A stretch of 33,144 nucleotides of DNA from Pseudoalteromonas sp. T1lg88 (lineage in GTDB: Bacteria; Pseudomonadota; Gammaproteobacteria; Enterobacterales; Alteromonadaceae), in assembly GCF_002964765.1 (NCBI RefSeq), contig NZ_PQCF01000015.1, positions 1-33,144 on the forward strand, in the 5' to 3' direction. A program made the translations under genes and the position numbers. Numbering within the stretch: the first letter of the stretch is position 1; every line of letters begins with the position of its first letter. Shown here one piece after another: positions 24,438 through 32,987 of this stretch. The notes beneath the pieces were generated by a model. It had not been told where the DNA came from. It was given only the letters and a program-made list of their open reading frames with translations, and did not search any database.

Positions 24438-24623
24438 ATGTATAACAGTCACCGATTGCCTCACCTTGTTGTAGCCGTCAGCTTAACGCTACTAAGCGCT
24501 TGTGGTCAAAGTGGACCCTTATACCTGCCACAAGAGCAACCAGAAATTCAGCAGCCCGCCTCTGTGCAAGCGCAAGAGGGCGAGGCGCAAGTGCAGACCA
24601 ACGACCCGCAACAGCAGCAATAA
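24438..24623 (+). CDS. lptM: LptM (YifL) small lipoprotein
   Basis: A 61-residue lipoprotein with a signal peptide ending LLSAC (Cys22), followed by GQSGPLYLP, the conserved CGxxGPLYxP signature of LptM/YifL. LptM was shown in E. coli to help assembly and oxidative maturation of the LPS translocon LptDE. The tail is Gln/Glu-rich and low complexity, as in relatives. The Shine-Dalgarno site is weak. The position between cyaY and dapF is the same as in E. coli. Confidence 0.9.
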   Translation: MYNSHRLPHLVVAVSLTLLSACGQSGPLYLPQEQPEIQQPASVQAQEGEAQVQTNDPQQQQ

Positions 24624-24685
24624 ACCTAGAGTTGGCTGCGTTTTGCAGGCATAGTGATGGCATAGAGGGATGATGTAAGAGCGTT

Positions 24686-25516
24686 ATGTTAGTTAACTTC
24701 TCCAAGATGCACGGGCTGGGAAATGATTTTATGGTCGTCGATAACGTGACCCAGAACATTTTTCTTTCCCGCGACCAAATCAAGCGACTGGCCGACCGTA
24801 ACTTTGGCGTTGGCTTCGACCAATTGTTAATGGTCGAGGCGCCCTATTCGCCGGATTTAGACTTCCATTACCGTATCTTTAATGCCGATGGCAGCGAAGT
24901 GGAGCAATGCGGTAACGGCGCTCGCTGCTTTGCCCGCTTTGTGCGTATGAAGGGCCTCACCAACAAGCATAAGATTGCCGTATCCACCAAGGGTGGCAAC
25001 ATGATCTTGTATATAGAAAAAGACGGTCAGGTCACGGTGAACATGGGACAGCCCATGCTCGAGCCCAAAGAAATTCCGCTTAAAGCCAGTAAACGCGAAC
25101 TCACCTATATCCTGCGCCAGCAAGAACAAACCCTGTTTGTCGGTGCCGCATCCATGGGCAACCCCCATTGCGTGATCGAGGTTGATGATATAGACACCGC
25201 CGAGGTGCAAACCTTGGGACCTTTAGTAGAAGAGCATGAGCGCTTCCCGAAGAAGGTCAATGTTGGCTTTATGCAAGTGATAGATGAAAACCATATTAAG
25301 CTGCGAGTGTGGGAGCGCGGTGCCGGTGAAACTCTGGCCTGTGGCAGTGGCGCCTGTGCCGCCGCTGTAGTTGGACAGCTGCAGAATAAGCTAGGCAATA
25401 ATGTCAAAGTTGATCTGCCCGGCGGTAGCTTGCAGATCCGTTGGCAAGGCGAAGGCCACGCGGTCAAGATGACGGGCCCCGCCGAGCATGTATTTGATGG
25501 ACAAATAGCCCTATGA
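24686..25516 (+). CDS. dapF: Diaminopimelate epimerase
   Basis: Converts LL- to meso-diaminopimelate for peptidoglycan and lysine, by a cofactor-free two-base mechanism. The 276 residues match E. coli DapF (274 aa); the catalytic cysteines are Cys75 ([10 protein letters not shown]) and Cys219 ([12 protein letters not shown]), and MHGLGNDF (8-15) is the N-terminal substrate-binding motif. The TGA stop overlaps the start of the next gene (ATGA), so translation of the following frame is coupled. Confidence 0.97.
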   Translation: MLVNFSKMHGLGNDFMVVDNVTQNIFLSRDQIKRLADRNFGVGFDQLLMVEAPYSPDLDFHYRIFNADGSEVEQCGNGARCFARFVRMKGLTNKHKIAVSTKGGNMILYIEKDGQVTVNMGQPMLEPKEIPLKASKRELTYILRQQEQTLFVGAASMGNPHCVIEVDDIDTAEVQTLGPLVEEHERFPKKVNVGFMQVIDENHIKLRVWERGAGETLACGSGACAAAVVGQLQNKLGNNVKVDLPGGSLQIRWQGEGHAVKMTGPAEHVFDGQIAL

Positions 25517-26124
25517 GTGAACTAAGCAAAGAGCAGATCGCCGCGTATCTCAAACTCAATCCGGACTTCTTTTTACAGCATCCCGAGGTGTTTGCACTGA
25601 TGAACTTTGGTGCTCCCCACGAAAGTGTTGCCTCTTTGCAATTGCGCCAACAGCAAGTGCTGCGCGAACAAAACCAGGCTTTGCAACAGCAGTTACAGCA
25701 ATTGGTGGCTCAGGCGAAACAAAATGAAAAGGTCTTTCAGGTGTTTAGCGCCTGCCATCGCCAGCTGATGCGGGATGCCGAGTTTGTCGAACTGGCTACT
25801 GGGCTGGAAGCCCTGATCTGCGAACAATTACATATCAGTGAGTGTAAGCTGATTAAGTTCACCGAAGACTTGCAGCCCTTGCTGGATAAACGCCTGCAAA
25901 CTAACAATCACTACCTTGGCCGTTTATCGGAGCAGGAGCAGGCGCTGATCTTTGCCGGCCAAAGCAAAAGTTCCGCCCTCTATCTTATTGGCGAGCTGCA
26001 AGCGCCTCTGGCAATTTTGGCCTTTGCCAGCGAAGACGAACTGCACTTTGAGCCAGCTCAGGACAGTTTGTTTATCTTCGAGTTTGTTAAAGCCCTGCAA
26101 GAGCGCTTAACCGCCCTATCATGA
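25513..26124 (+). CDS. DUF484 family protein (YigA-like)
   Basis: A 203-residue GAF-like fold protein of the DUF484 family, found between dapF and xerC in many gammaproteobacteria; its role is not established. It begins [20 protein letters not shown], the family's N-terminal signature, followed by a Gln-rich coiled-coil (about 40-75) and a C-terminal GAF-type domain (about 85-200). It overlaps dapF by 4 bases and xerC by 4 bases (both ATGA), so it lies in a translationally coupled operon. Confidence 0.92.
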   Translation: MSELSKEQIAAYLKLNPDFFLQHPEVFALMNFGAPHESVASLQLRQQQVLREQNQALQQQLQQLVAQAKQNEKVFQVFSACHRQLMRDAEFVELATGLEALICEQLHISECKLIKFTEDLQPLLDKRLQTNNHYLGRLSEQEQALIFAGQSKSSALYLIGELQAPLAILAFASEDELHFEPAQDSLFIFEFVKALQERLTALS

Positions 26125-27053
26125 GCGAGTCGCAGGCGCTCACCTTTGCCGTGATGACAGATGCCTGGCGCTCACCCGTGAGCGACTACCACAATTACCT
26201 GCGCTATGAAAAACAATACTCCAACCACACCCTGGAGCAATATCAGCGGCAACTCCTCGAGGTAGCCCGCTATTTTTATGATGACCGGGATGGCTGGTTG
26301 GCCATTAACGGCGACGATATCCGCCGTTATGCCATGTCGTTGCGCGCCAAGGGCTTGGGTGCCCGCACCGTTAACCTCAAACTCAGTTGCCTGCGTGCCT
26401 TTTTTCGCTTTTTACGCACCTATAATCCGCATCTGGATAATCCGGCCCAGTTTGTAAAGGGCCCCAAGTTTGATAAGCCGCTGCCCCGTAATCTGGATAT
26501 TGAGCAGATGCATCAACTCCTTGAGATCGACGATGATGATCCACTCGCCATCCGCGATAAGGCGATGATGGAGCTGATGTACTCATGTGGACTGCGGATC
26601 AGCGAACTGGTCAACACCAACTGCAAGGATATCGATTTGCGCAGCGGTGAAATCCGCGTCCTGGGTAAGGGGAATAAAGAACGACTGGTACCGGTGGGCT
26701 CAAAGGCCATTGCCGCAGTTAACGCCTGGCTTAAAGTGCGCGGTGCCTTTATCGGCGCCGATGTCGATGCACTGTTTTTATCAAAACGGAAAACCCGTAT
26801 TTCAGTGCGTCATGTACGCGAGCGCATGCGTGAATGGGGCGTCAAACAAGGCCTGAGTGCCCAGGTTCATCCCCATAAACTGCGCCACTCCTTTGCCTCT
26901 CATGTCTTGCAATCGAGCGGCGATCTGCGCGCGGTGCAGGAATTACTGGGCCACAGCAGTTTATCGGCCACCCAGGTTTATACCCATTTAGACTTTCAAC
27001 ACCTAGCCAAGGTATATGATAATACCCACCCCAGAGCTAAAAAACAGAAGTAA
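26121..27053 (+). CDS. xerC: Site-specific tyrosine recombinase XerC
   Basis: XerC acts with XerD at dif to resolve chromosome dimers. The 310 residues have the N-terminal core-binding domain (about 18-105) and the C-terminal catalytic domain with all active residues: Arg159 (CGLRISE), Lys183 (GKGNKER), His252 and Arg255 (HKLRHSFA), His278 (LGHSS) and Tyr287 (TQVYTH). The start overlaps the DUF484 stop (ATGA); the E. coli protein (298 aa) starts a little later, so an internal start near residue 12 (VMTDAW) is possible. No dif site is apparent in the window. Confidence 0.96.
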   Translation: MSESQALTFAVMTDAWRSPVSDYHNYLRYEKQYSNHTLEQYQRQLLEVARYFYDDRDGWLAINGDDIRRYAMSLRAKGLGARTVNLKLSCLRAFFRFLRTYNPHLDNPAQFVKGPKFDKPLPRNLDIEQMHQLLEIDDDDPLAIRDKAMMELMYSCGLRISELVNTNCKDIDLRSGEIRVLGKGNKERLVPVGSKAIAAVNAWLKVRGAFIGADVDALFLSKRKTRISVRHVRERMREWGVKQGLSAQVHPHKLRHSFASHVLQSSGDLRAVQELLGHSSLSATQVYTHLDFQHLAKVYDNTHPRAKKQK

Positions 27054-27064
27054 AGCCCTACACC

Positions 27065-27757
27065 ATGATGCGATTTAATCGAGCCATAACGCCCGCCAAG
27101 GTCCTAAGTTTTGACTTGGACGACACCCTGTATGACAACCACCCTATCATCAAGGCGGCGTTGCAGGCACAGCAGGATTATTTGCTTACCCTACCGGGGT
27201 GGCTGGAGCAAGGCGATGATTTTTGGCTTACCTGCCGTCGCACCGTAATTGCCCGTGATCCGGCTCTGGCTCATGATGTTACGCAAATTCGTAAGCAAGC
27301 GCTCACTTACGCCATGAATAAGATCGGGGTAGAACAATACCACGCTGACAATGCCTATCAGATTTTTGCCGAAGCACGCAGCAAGATCACCGTCAGCGAT
27401 GAGATATTAGCCCTGCTGGAGTCGCTTAAACGTAAATATCGGCTGATCGCCATTACCAACGGCAATGTCGATGTGTCCAAATTCAACCTCAAGGATCAGT
27501 TCGAGTTGGTTCTGATGGCCGGACCCGATGGCAAGTCCAAGCCTCATCGGGACTTGTTCGATCATGCCGCAGAGCGTCTTGGCGTTGCCAACCAGGAAAT
27601 CATTCATATCGGTGATAGCCTGGACACGGATGTGCAAGGTGCGAACAATGCCGGATGTCGCAGCATTTGGCTCAATAATCAAGGCATTCAATATGCCTAC
27701 AAAGGCCTGCCTTGCTGTGAAATTGACGACATCATGGCATTGACACAGTTAGGTTAA
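27065..27757 (+). CDS. yigB: HAD-family phosphatase YigB
   Basis: HAD hydrolase; E. coli YigB dephosphorylates FMN and the riboflavin intermediate 5-amino-6-(5-phosphoribitylamino)uracil. The 230 residues show all HAD motifs: motif I FDLDDTLYDN (nucleophile Asp17, acid/base Asp19), motif II ITNGN, motif III Lys in GPDGKSKPH, and motif IV IHIGDSLDTDVQGA. The N-terminus (MRFNRAITPAKVLSFDLDDT) matches E. coli YigB. It starts 11 bases after xerC, closing the dapF-DUF484-xerC-yigB operon, as in E. coli. ATG 27068 is an equally possible start. It converges with the acetyltransferase gene, leaving 7 bases between stops. Confidence 0.93.
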   Translation: MMRFNRAITPAKVLSFDLDDTLYDNHPIIKAALQAQQDYLLTLPGWLEQGDDFWLTCRRTVIARDPALAHDVTQIRKQALTYAMNKIGVEQYHADNAYQIFAEARSKITVSDEILALLESLKRKYRLIAITNGNVDVSKFNLKDQFELVLMAGPDGKSKPHRDLFDHAAERLGVANQEIIHIGDSLDTDVQGANNAGCRSIWLNNQGIQYAYKGLPCCEIDDIMALTQLG

Positions 27758-27764
27758 ATACAAC

Positions 27765-28178
27765 TTAAAGTGCTTTAACCATATAGCTACGGCGCCCATC
27801 CAGGGGATAATCGGTCAAGGCGAAGACCTCCTTATAGCCATGGCGGCGATAAAAGTCGGGAGCTTGGAACTCCAAAGTATCGAGCACAGCTTTTGTCGCC
27901 CCCAAGTCCTTGGCTGCCCGTTCAAGTTTATAAAGCAGTTCGTTGGCATAGCCTTGCCCTCTTTCCTCGGGGTTGACCCATAGCCAATCGATAAGTAGCC
28001 AGTTGCCGAAGCACCGACCCGCAATTCCCGCAACCACTTCACCCTGCTCATTATTGACTCTAAAACCGAGATTTTGCCTTTGTACGGGCCAATGTGACTT
28101 GTTAAATGCAACCACCTGATCTTTAAGCCAATCACTTAGCTGCTCACTCGTGTCACTGACAATTTCGTACTGTCTCAT
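27765..28178 (-). CDS. GNAT family N-acetyltransferase
   Basis: A 137-residue single-domain GNAT acetyltransferase. The acetyl-CoA pyrophosphate loop is WVNPEERGQGYANELL (67-82, R/Q-x-x-G-x-G/A type), followed by the helix YKLERAAKDLGATKAVLDT and the C-terminal strand with DFYRRHGYKEV (108-118). The substrate cannot be predicted. ATG 28178 has GGAAG 7 bases upstream. It is divergent from uvrD and shares a 167-base intergenic region with its LexA box, so SOS control of this gene is possible but unproven. Confidence 0.88.
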   Translation of the reverse strand: MRQYEIVSDTSEQLSDWLKDQVVAFNKSHWPVQRQNLGFRVNNEQGEVVAGIAGRCFGNWLLIDWLWVNPEERGQGYANELLYKLERAAKDLGATKAVLDTLEFQAPDFYRRHGYKEVFALTDYPLDGRRSYMVKAL

Positions 28179-28264
28179 TATCTAACTTCCAAAGTACCCA
28201 TGGCGCCTATGTTAACTAATATGAGTACAAGCAGTTAGCGGTAAATTGCTTGCTGGGCGCATAC

Positions 28265-28280
28265 CTGTTTATAAAAACAG
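28265..28280. promoter_or_regulatory. LexA (SOS) box upstream of uvrD
   Basis: CTGTTTATAAAAACAG has the CTG-N10-CAG core and the A/T-rich centre of the E. coli LexA operator. It lies about 30 bases upstream of the uvrD -10 box, near the -35 position. E. coli uvrD is known to be LexA-regulated. Confidence 0.78.
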
Positions 28281-28307
28281 TATTCTATTTAGCCAAAGCA
28301 GAACTCT

Positions 28308-28316
28308 TGTTATACT
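28308..28316 (+). promoter_or_regulatory. Extended -10 promoter element of uvrD
   Basis: TGTTATACT is an extended -10 (TGN plus TATACT, 28311-28316). The -35 at 17-base spacing is TTTAGC (28288-28293), a weak match, as is common for extended -10 promoters. The start would fall near 28322. Confidence 0.55.
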
Positions 28317-28345
28317 TGCCAAACTAACAATAGGTGGATGTGGCG

Positions 28346-30511
28346 ATGGATGTATCTGAATTACTTGATGGCTTGAACGATAAACAACGAGAGGCGGTAG
28401 CAGCACCCTTGCAAAATATGCTGGTTCTCGCCGGTGCAGGCTCAGGTAAGACCCGGGTGTTGGTCCATCGTATCGCCTGGTTAATGCAGGTAGAAAACGC
28501 CTCACCCTATAGCGTTTTTGCGGTGACCTTTACCAACAAGGCGGCAAAAGAAATGCGCGCCCGGGTCGAACAAACCATCCAAGGTTCCGCCGGTGGCATG
28601 TGGATTGGCACCTTCCACGGATTAGCCCATCGTATTTTGCGTGCTCACCACCGCGAAGCCAAATTGCCTGAGTCTTTCCAAATTCTCGACAGCGATGACC
28701 AGCAGCGCATGATACGCCGTTTGCTTAAGGCCATGAATATAGATGAAAAGAAATGGCCGGCAAAGCATATCGCCTGGTATATCAGCGCCAAAAAAGATGA
28801 AGGCCTGCGCCCGGGCGACATCCAAGCCTTTGACGTCAATGAACAACTTTTACAGCGAGTCTACAGCGCCTATCAAGAGGCCTGTGACCGCGCCGGATTA
28901 GTCGACTTTGCCGAGATCCTGCTGCGCTGCTATGAGGTTCTGCAGCAACAACCCACGCTATTGCGTCACTACCAGCAGCGCTTTGCCCATATTCTGGTGG
29001 ACGAGTTCCAGGATACCAATACCATACAATACCGCTGGCTGGCACTGATCGCTGGTGATACGAATTCCATGATGATAGTTGGCGACGATGACCAGAGTAT
29101 TTATGGTTGGCGTGGTGCCCGTATCGAAAACATCAAACGCTTTTTAGATGACTTTGACGCCGAAACTATTCGCCTGGAACAAAACTACCGCTCCACGGCG
29201 ACCATTCTAAAAGCGGCCAATACGCTGATTGAGAACAACTCCGAGCGCATGGGTAAGAGCCTTTGGACCGATGGTAACCAGGGTGAGCCTATTTCCATCT
29301 ATGCCGCCTTTAATGAGCTGGATGAAGCCCGTTTTATCGTTGGCAAAATAAAAACCTGGCTGCAAGCCGGTAATGCCCTCAGCGACAGCGCCATCTTATA
29401 TCGTAACAACGCGCAATCGCGGGTGTTGGAAGAAGCCCTGCTACAAGAAGGTATGAAGTACCGTATTTATGGCGGTATGCGCTTCTTCGAACGCCAGGAA
29501 ATCAAAGACGCCCTGTGTTATTTGCGCCTGGTCAGTAATCGCCAGGACGACGCCGCCTTTGAGCGCGTGATCAATACACCGACGCGCGGCATAGGCGACA
29601 AAACCCTCAGCCATATTCGTGACTGCGCCCGCGCCGAATCACTGCCGCTTTGGTATGCCGCCAAGGCCATCATTGAACAACAACATTTGTCTGGCCGTGC
29701 CGCCACCGCGGTAACCAGGTTCTTGGAGTTAGTCGATGGTATCGAAGCCCGTATCGACGATCTCACCTTGGCGGAGCAAGCCAAATATGCAATTGAAAAT
29801 ACCGGCCTTATGGCCATGTATCAGGCAGAAAAAGGTGAAAAAGGCCGCGCCCGCGTAGAAAACTTGGAAGAATTAATCAACGCCTGCGAGCAATACGAAT
29901 TACCGGTGGACGAAGAGTTTTCATCGCCACTGCAAGGCTTCCTGGCCTACACTTCATTAGAGTCAGGAGAGGGTCAGGCCGAAGAACATGAAGATGCGGT
30001 GCAGATGATGACATTGCACTCAGCAAAAGGCCTGGAGTTTCCACTTGTGTTTATGGCTGGCGTTGAAGAGGGCATGTTCCCATCGCAACAAAGCCAGGAG
30101 GAAAGCGGTCGCTTAGAGGAAGAGCGTCGCCTTTGCTATGTAGGCATGACCCGCGCCATGGATAAGCTCTACATCACTCATGCGGAAGCCCGTCGCCTCT
30201 ATGGCCAGGAAAAATATCACAGCCCGTCGCGTTTTTTACGTGAACTGCCCGATGACTGCATCGAAGAAATTCGCGTTAGAACCAAGGTCACCGCGCCGCA
30301 ACAGTCGGGCCGTTTTAGCCCGTCGCTGACACAAGCGGCATTTGCCGATAGCGGCTTTAATCTAGGCCAACGCGTACTCCATGCCAAGTTTGGTGAGGGT
30401 ACAGTACTGAATTATGAAGGTGCCGGGGCCCAGTCACGGGTGCAGGTAAACTTTGATGACGTCGGCAGTAAATGGTTGGTCACCGCCTATGCTCGCTTGC
30501 AAGCACTCTGA
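28346..30511 (+). CDS. uvrD: DNA helicase II UvrD
   Basis: 3'-5' superfamily 1 helicase of nucleotide-excision and mismatch repair. The 721 residues equal E. coli UvrD (720) and align throughout: Walker A AGAGSGKT (29-36), FTNKAAKEM motif Ia, VDEFQDTN (motif II), VGDDDQSIYGWRGA (motif III), RLEQNYRS (motif IV), MTLHSAKGLEF (motif V) and YVGMTRAM (motif VI). The C-terminus has the RNA-polymerase-binding Tudor-like domain (LGQRVLHAKFGEGTVLNYEG). I chose ATG 28346 (MDVSELLDGLNDKQREAV) because AGGTGG is about 9 bases upstream and it matches E. coli; a GTG 12 bases earlier is less likely. The tmcA start lies inside its last codons. Confidence 0.98.
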   Translation: MDVSELLDGLNDKQREAVAAPLQNMLVLAGAGSGKTRVLVHRIAWLMQVENASPYSVFAVTFTNKAAKEMRARVEQTIQGSAGGMWIGTFHGLAHRILRAHHREAKLPESFQILDSDDQQRMIRRLLKAMNIDEKKWPAKHIAWYISAKKDEGLRPGDIQAFDVNEQLLQRVYSAYQEACDRAGLVDFAEILLRCYEVLQQQPTLLRHYQQRFAHILVDEFQDTNTIQYRWLALIAGDTNSMMIVGDDDQSIYGWRGARIENIKRFLDDFDAETIRLEQNYRSTATILKAANTLIENNSERMGKSLWTDGNQGEPISIYAAFNELDEARFIVGKIKTWLQAGNALSDSAILYRNNAQSRVLEEALLQEGMKYRIYGGMRFFERQEIKDALCYLRLVSNRQDDAAFERVINTPTRGIGDKTLSHIRDCARAESLPLWYAAKAIIEQQHLSGRAATAVTRFLELVDGIEARIDDLTLAEQAKYAIENTGLMAMYQAEKGEKGRARVENLEELINACEQYELPVDEEFSSPLQGFLAYTSLESGEGQAEEHEDAVQMMTLHSAKGLEFPLVFMAGVEEGMFPSQQSQEESGRLEEERRLCYVGMTRAMDKLYITHAEARRLYGQEKYHSPSRFLRELPDDCIEEIRVRTKVTAPQQSGRFSPSLTQAAFADSGFNLGQRVLHAKFGEGTVLNYEGAGAQSRVQVNFDDVGSKWLVTAYARLQAL

Positions 30512-32552
30512 AGTAACTAGCTTACTCACCCAATTAAAGCGCCAGCGATGGCGCCAAGCACTGTTATTGCGTGGCGAACGACAATGGTGCTACGAGCAAT
30601 TAATAGCGCTCCAGAAACTGACAGCCGCTCCATGGTATGTACTCAGCAATAATGAACAGCTTAGCCAGGCCCAGTGGCCGCATCATCTGCACCAGATCCT
30701 GGGGCAAGAACATGCCCACGGCGCTTACGACTGTTACAGCGGCTTTTATGCCGACAAACTCGCAGCACTGGCGGGCACGGTGCAAGCCGGGGGCTTGCTG
30801 GTGCTTATGCTGCCAGAAGATACCCAGGCTTTTATCGACCCGGGCATGGATAAGCTGGTTTCTTACGGTTACTCCACACCAACACAAAGCCATTTTTGGG
30901 CCTGGTTAGAACAGCAACTAGTAGAAACCGACTTTATTAGCATCAAGCAATCCGAGGCTAACGCAAACGATATTAACTTGGTTGCCGACACACCTGACTG
31001 CAATGCTGAAGCGGATACCCGTGAGCAGCAAGAGGTCGTAGCGCAAATCATTAAAACCGCCAAGGGTCGGGCACATCGCCCACTATTAATTAGTGCCGAC
31101 CGGGGTCGTGGCAAGTCTGCCGCATTAGGTATAGCCGCCGGCCAGCTGAGCGATAAACGCATCATCTTATGTGCCATTCAGCGTAGAGCGGTAACTAGCG
31201 TGTTTAAACACCTGAGCCAAACGGCATCCCTTGCCGAAGCCAAGGACACAGATCTGAGTCTAGGTAATGTTGAATATATGCCTCCGGATCGCGTCCTGCA
31301 CGAGCAACCCAGTTGTGATCTACTCTTTGTCGATGAAGCGGCCACCCTACCGATACATATTCTTAAGCGGCTGTTGGCTATCTATCCACGCGTGGTCTTT
31401 GCCAGCACCTTGGCCGGTTACGAAGGTAGTGGCCGGGGTTACACCCTACGCTTTAAAGCCTATTTGCAAAGGCACTACCCTAATTTTAGCGAGCGCGTTT
31501 TAAACGAGCCCTTTCGCTACGCCTCGGGTGATCCCTTGGAACAGGGGATCAACAAATTACTGGTGCTTGATGCCGCCAGCAAGGAACTCCAGCCCTGCGA
31601 ACAAGTATTAACTCATACTTCTATCGATGTGGCTCAGCTACGCGCGCAGCCGGAGCTGCTAAAGCAGGTATTTGCTTTACTGGTGCTTGCCCATTATCAA
31701 ACCTCGGCCAATGACTTTCGCCAATTACTGGATGCGCCGGGACAGCGTATTTACCTAAGCCGAAAAGGCGAGCAACTGGTCGCCGTGGCCGTTATTACCT
31801 TGGAAGGTCGCTTCGATGAAAAGATGGCGGCCCAGGTTGTCAGTGGTGAACGTCGCCCGCAGGGGCACTTACTCGTTCAAAGCCTGGCTCAGCTAAGCGG
31901 TGAGTCACAATTGGCGCAGCTATCCTGCGCGCGTATAGTGCGCATTGCCGTGCATCCACAATTGCATCACCTGGGTATAGGTAGCGCGTTAATGGACTTT
32001 ATCGGTGACGATCTCACAAAACACAAGGTTGCCATACTTGGCACCAGCTTTGGCGCCCATGCCAGCCTGCTGGAGTTTTGGCAACGTCTTGGTCTCAGCA
32101 CCATTAAGCTGGGCATTAAGCGGGATCATGTCAGCGGTGAATACAGCGCCTTAATGGCAAAAGGGCTCACTGCACAAGGCACCCAACTATTGTCACCGGT
32201 TATCAAGGCTTGGCAAAAGGATCTGCCACACCTAATAGCGCATTATTTTGCCGATTTGGATAGTCGCCTGTTACTGAAACTATTATGCGAATGCCCCAAG
32301 GCCGAACCCAGCCAGGCCGATCATCATACCCTAATGCGCTTTACCCTGGGTCAGATCCCACTAGCACAAGCCTATGGCACCCTGCGGCGCTATCTTCAAT
32401 CAAACTGGTTGCCACTTGCTATGGCGCCTAAAGAAACTCAAGAAGTGATTCTTGCGCTCATATTTAACAGCGCGGATGCCAAGCCTGCCGAACTGAGTAA
32501 AAAACTGTACCAGCAGCTGATCAAAAGCTTTATTCAACAGCTTCTAAAATAA
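30489..32552 (+). CDS. tmcA: tRNA(Met) cytidine acetyltransferase TmcA
   Basis: TmcA makes N4-acetylcytidine at the wobble base (C34) of elongator tRNA-Met, using acetyl-CoA and ATP. The 687-residue product has the N-terminal domain, a RecA-like helicase module with Walker A ADRGRGKSAA (about 203-212) and DEAA (about 282-285), and a GNAT domain with RIAVHPQLHHLGIGSALM (about 485-502). The GYEGSGRGYTLRFKAYL block is a family signature. ATG 30489 (MLACKHSEVTSLL) overlaps uvrD by 23 bases and has only a weak Shine-Dalgarno site (GGTTGG); in-frame starts lie further upstream inside uvrD (30453) and none nearby downstream is better. No clear own promoter is seen, so co-transcription with uvrD is likely. 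Confidence 0.94.
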   Translation: MLACKHSEVTSLLTQLKRQRWRQALLLRGERQWCYEQLIALQKLTAAPWYVLSNNEQLSQAQWPHHLHQILGQEHAHGAYDCYSGFYADKLAALAGTVQAGGLLVLMLPEDTQAFIDPGMDKLVSYGYSTPTQSHFWAWLEQQLVETDFISIKQSEANANDINLVADTPDCNAEADTREQQEVVAQIIKTAKGRAHRPLLISADRGRGKSAALGIAAGQLSDKRIILCAIQRRAVTSVFKHLSQTASLAEAKDTDLSLGNVEYMPPDRVLHEQPSCDLLFVDEAATLPIHILKRLLAIYPRVVFASTLAGYEGSGRGYTLRFKAYLQRHYPNFSERVLNEPFRYASGDPLEQGINKLLVLDAASKELQPCEQVLTHTSIDVAQLRAQPELLKQVFALLVLAHYQTSANDFRQLLDAPGQRIYLSRKGEQLVAVAVITLEGRFDEKMAAQVVSGERRPQGHLLVQSLAQLSGESQLAQLSCARIVRIAVHPQLHHLGIGSALMDFIGDDLTKHKVAILGTSFGAHASLLEFWQRLGLSTIKLGIKRDHVSGEYSALMAKGLTAQGTQLLSPVIKAWQKDLPHLIAHYFADLDSRLLLKLLCECPKAEPSQADHHTLMRFTLGQIPLAQAYGTLRRYLQSNWLPLAMAPKETQEVILALIFNSADAKPAELSKKLYQQLIKSFIQQLLK

Positions 32553-32554
32553 TC

Positions 32555-32675
32555 TTGTAGACCGGGGTTTGCCGCCAAGGAGGGCGCTAGTAGAGCAATG
32601 CAGGAGCATAGTGCCGATAACCCCAACAAGGTGCAGATCCATGCCGCAATGTCGGCCTAAAAGGCCGACCTACAA
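32555..32675. repeat. REP/MITE-like intergenic element with TTGTAG termini
   Basis: A 121-base segment starting 3 bases after tmcA, bounded by TTGTAG (32555-32560) and its inverse CTACAA (32670-32675). The right end forms a perfect hairpin GTCGGCC (32651-32657) / GGCCGAC (32663-32669). Inside, GGGGTT (32564-32569) can pair with AACCCC (32619-32624). A GTAG tetranucleotide next to a GC-rich hairpin is characteristic of REP sequences, here as an inverted pair. No coding frame resembling a protein is seen. Copy number elsewhere in the genome is unknown. Confidence 0.5.
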
Positions 32676-32679
32676 ACGC

Positions 32680-32712
32680 AAAAAACCCGCTGCATTGCTG
32701 CAACGGGTTTCT
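32680..32712 (-). terminator. Distal terminator of the rRNA operon
   Basis: AAACCCG (32683-32689) / CGGGTTT (32704-32710) extended by TGCA/TGCA with one mismatch and a TTGC loop. On the minus strand a six-T run follows. It lies past the decayed second 5S copy; 14 bases (32678-32691) are identical to those in the proximal terminator at 32949-32962. It may also stop tmcA transcripts, with a weaker U-tract on the plus strand. Confidence 0.82.
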
Positions 32713-32720
32713 TTAAATAA

Positions 32721-32828
32721 GGCCCTGGCGCGCTACGAAGTAGGATGTTCTACTTTCACTGGCAAATGCCACACTATCCTCGACCGGGGCCGGCCATCCG
32801 GCTGTTCCGTTTCACTACTGAGTTTGGG
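32721..32828 (-). pseudogene. Decayed second 5S rRNA copy
   Basis: The 3' half of a 5S gene is recognisable: 24 bases (32801-32824) are identical to 33038-33061 of the intact 5S, and 32750-32778 match 33002-33031 with one base missing. Between these blocks the copy has 22 bases of GC-rich sequence where the intact gene has 6. The 5' half of the gene is absent, replaced by unrelated palindromic sequence, so the terminal stem cannot form. The 3' end (CGCCAGGGCC) still resembles that of the intact gene, and a related terminator follows. Confidence 0.75.
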
Positions 32829-32948
32829 TGACGAGAAACCGAAGCCCCGCTTCGCAGTTCGAGGAAGTGAGCGCATGGATGCGCGAAGGGGAGATACTTC
32901 ATGGATGAATTGATTGCACCTAGGCTGATAATTTTAAAACGCCAGAAA
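32829..32948. other. Palindrome-rich spacer between the decayed 5S and the proximal terminator
   Basis: This 120-base segment sits where the 5' half of the second 5S would be. It holds three perfect short palindromes: CGAAGC-CCC-GCTTCG (32840-32854), GCGCAT-GG-ATGCGC (32871-32884) and TTCAT-GG-ATGAA (32898-32909); the last two share the core ATGGAT. No gene is credible. It may be a short interspersed repeat inserted into the duplicate 5S. Confidence 0.5.
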
Positions 32949-32950
32949 GC

Positions 32951-32978
32951 AAAAAACCCGCTCATTGAGCGGGCTTTT
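32951..32978 (-). terminator. Proximal terminator after the intact 5S rRNA
   Basis: CCCGCTC (32957-32963) / GAGCGGG (32967-32973) with a 3-base loop; on the minus strand it is followed by six T residues (32956-32951). It lies about 10 bases after the 3' end of 5S. Confidence 0.88.
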
Positions 32979-32987
32979 CTGAATAGG

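Noticed and set aside
32569..32965. Frames of 63-114 codons over the rRNA operon end
   Set aside because: They run across the REP-like element, the decayed 5S and the terminators; these RNA/repeat features explain the sequence, and the peptides look random.
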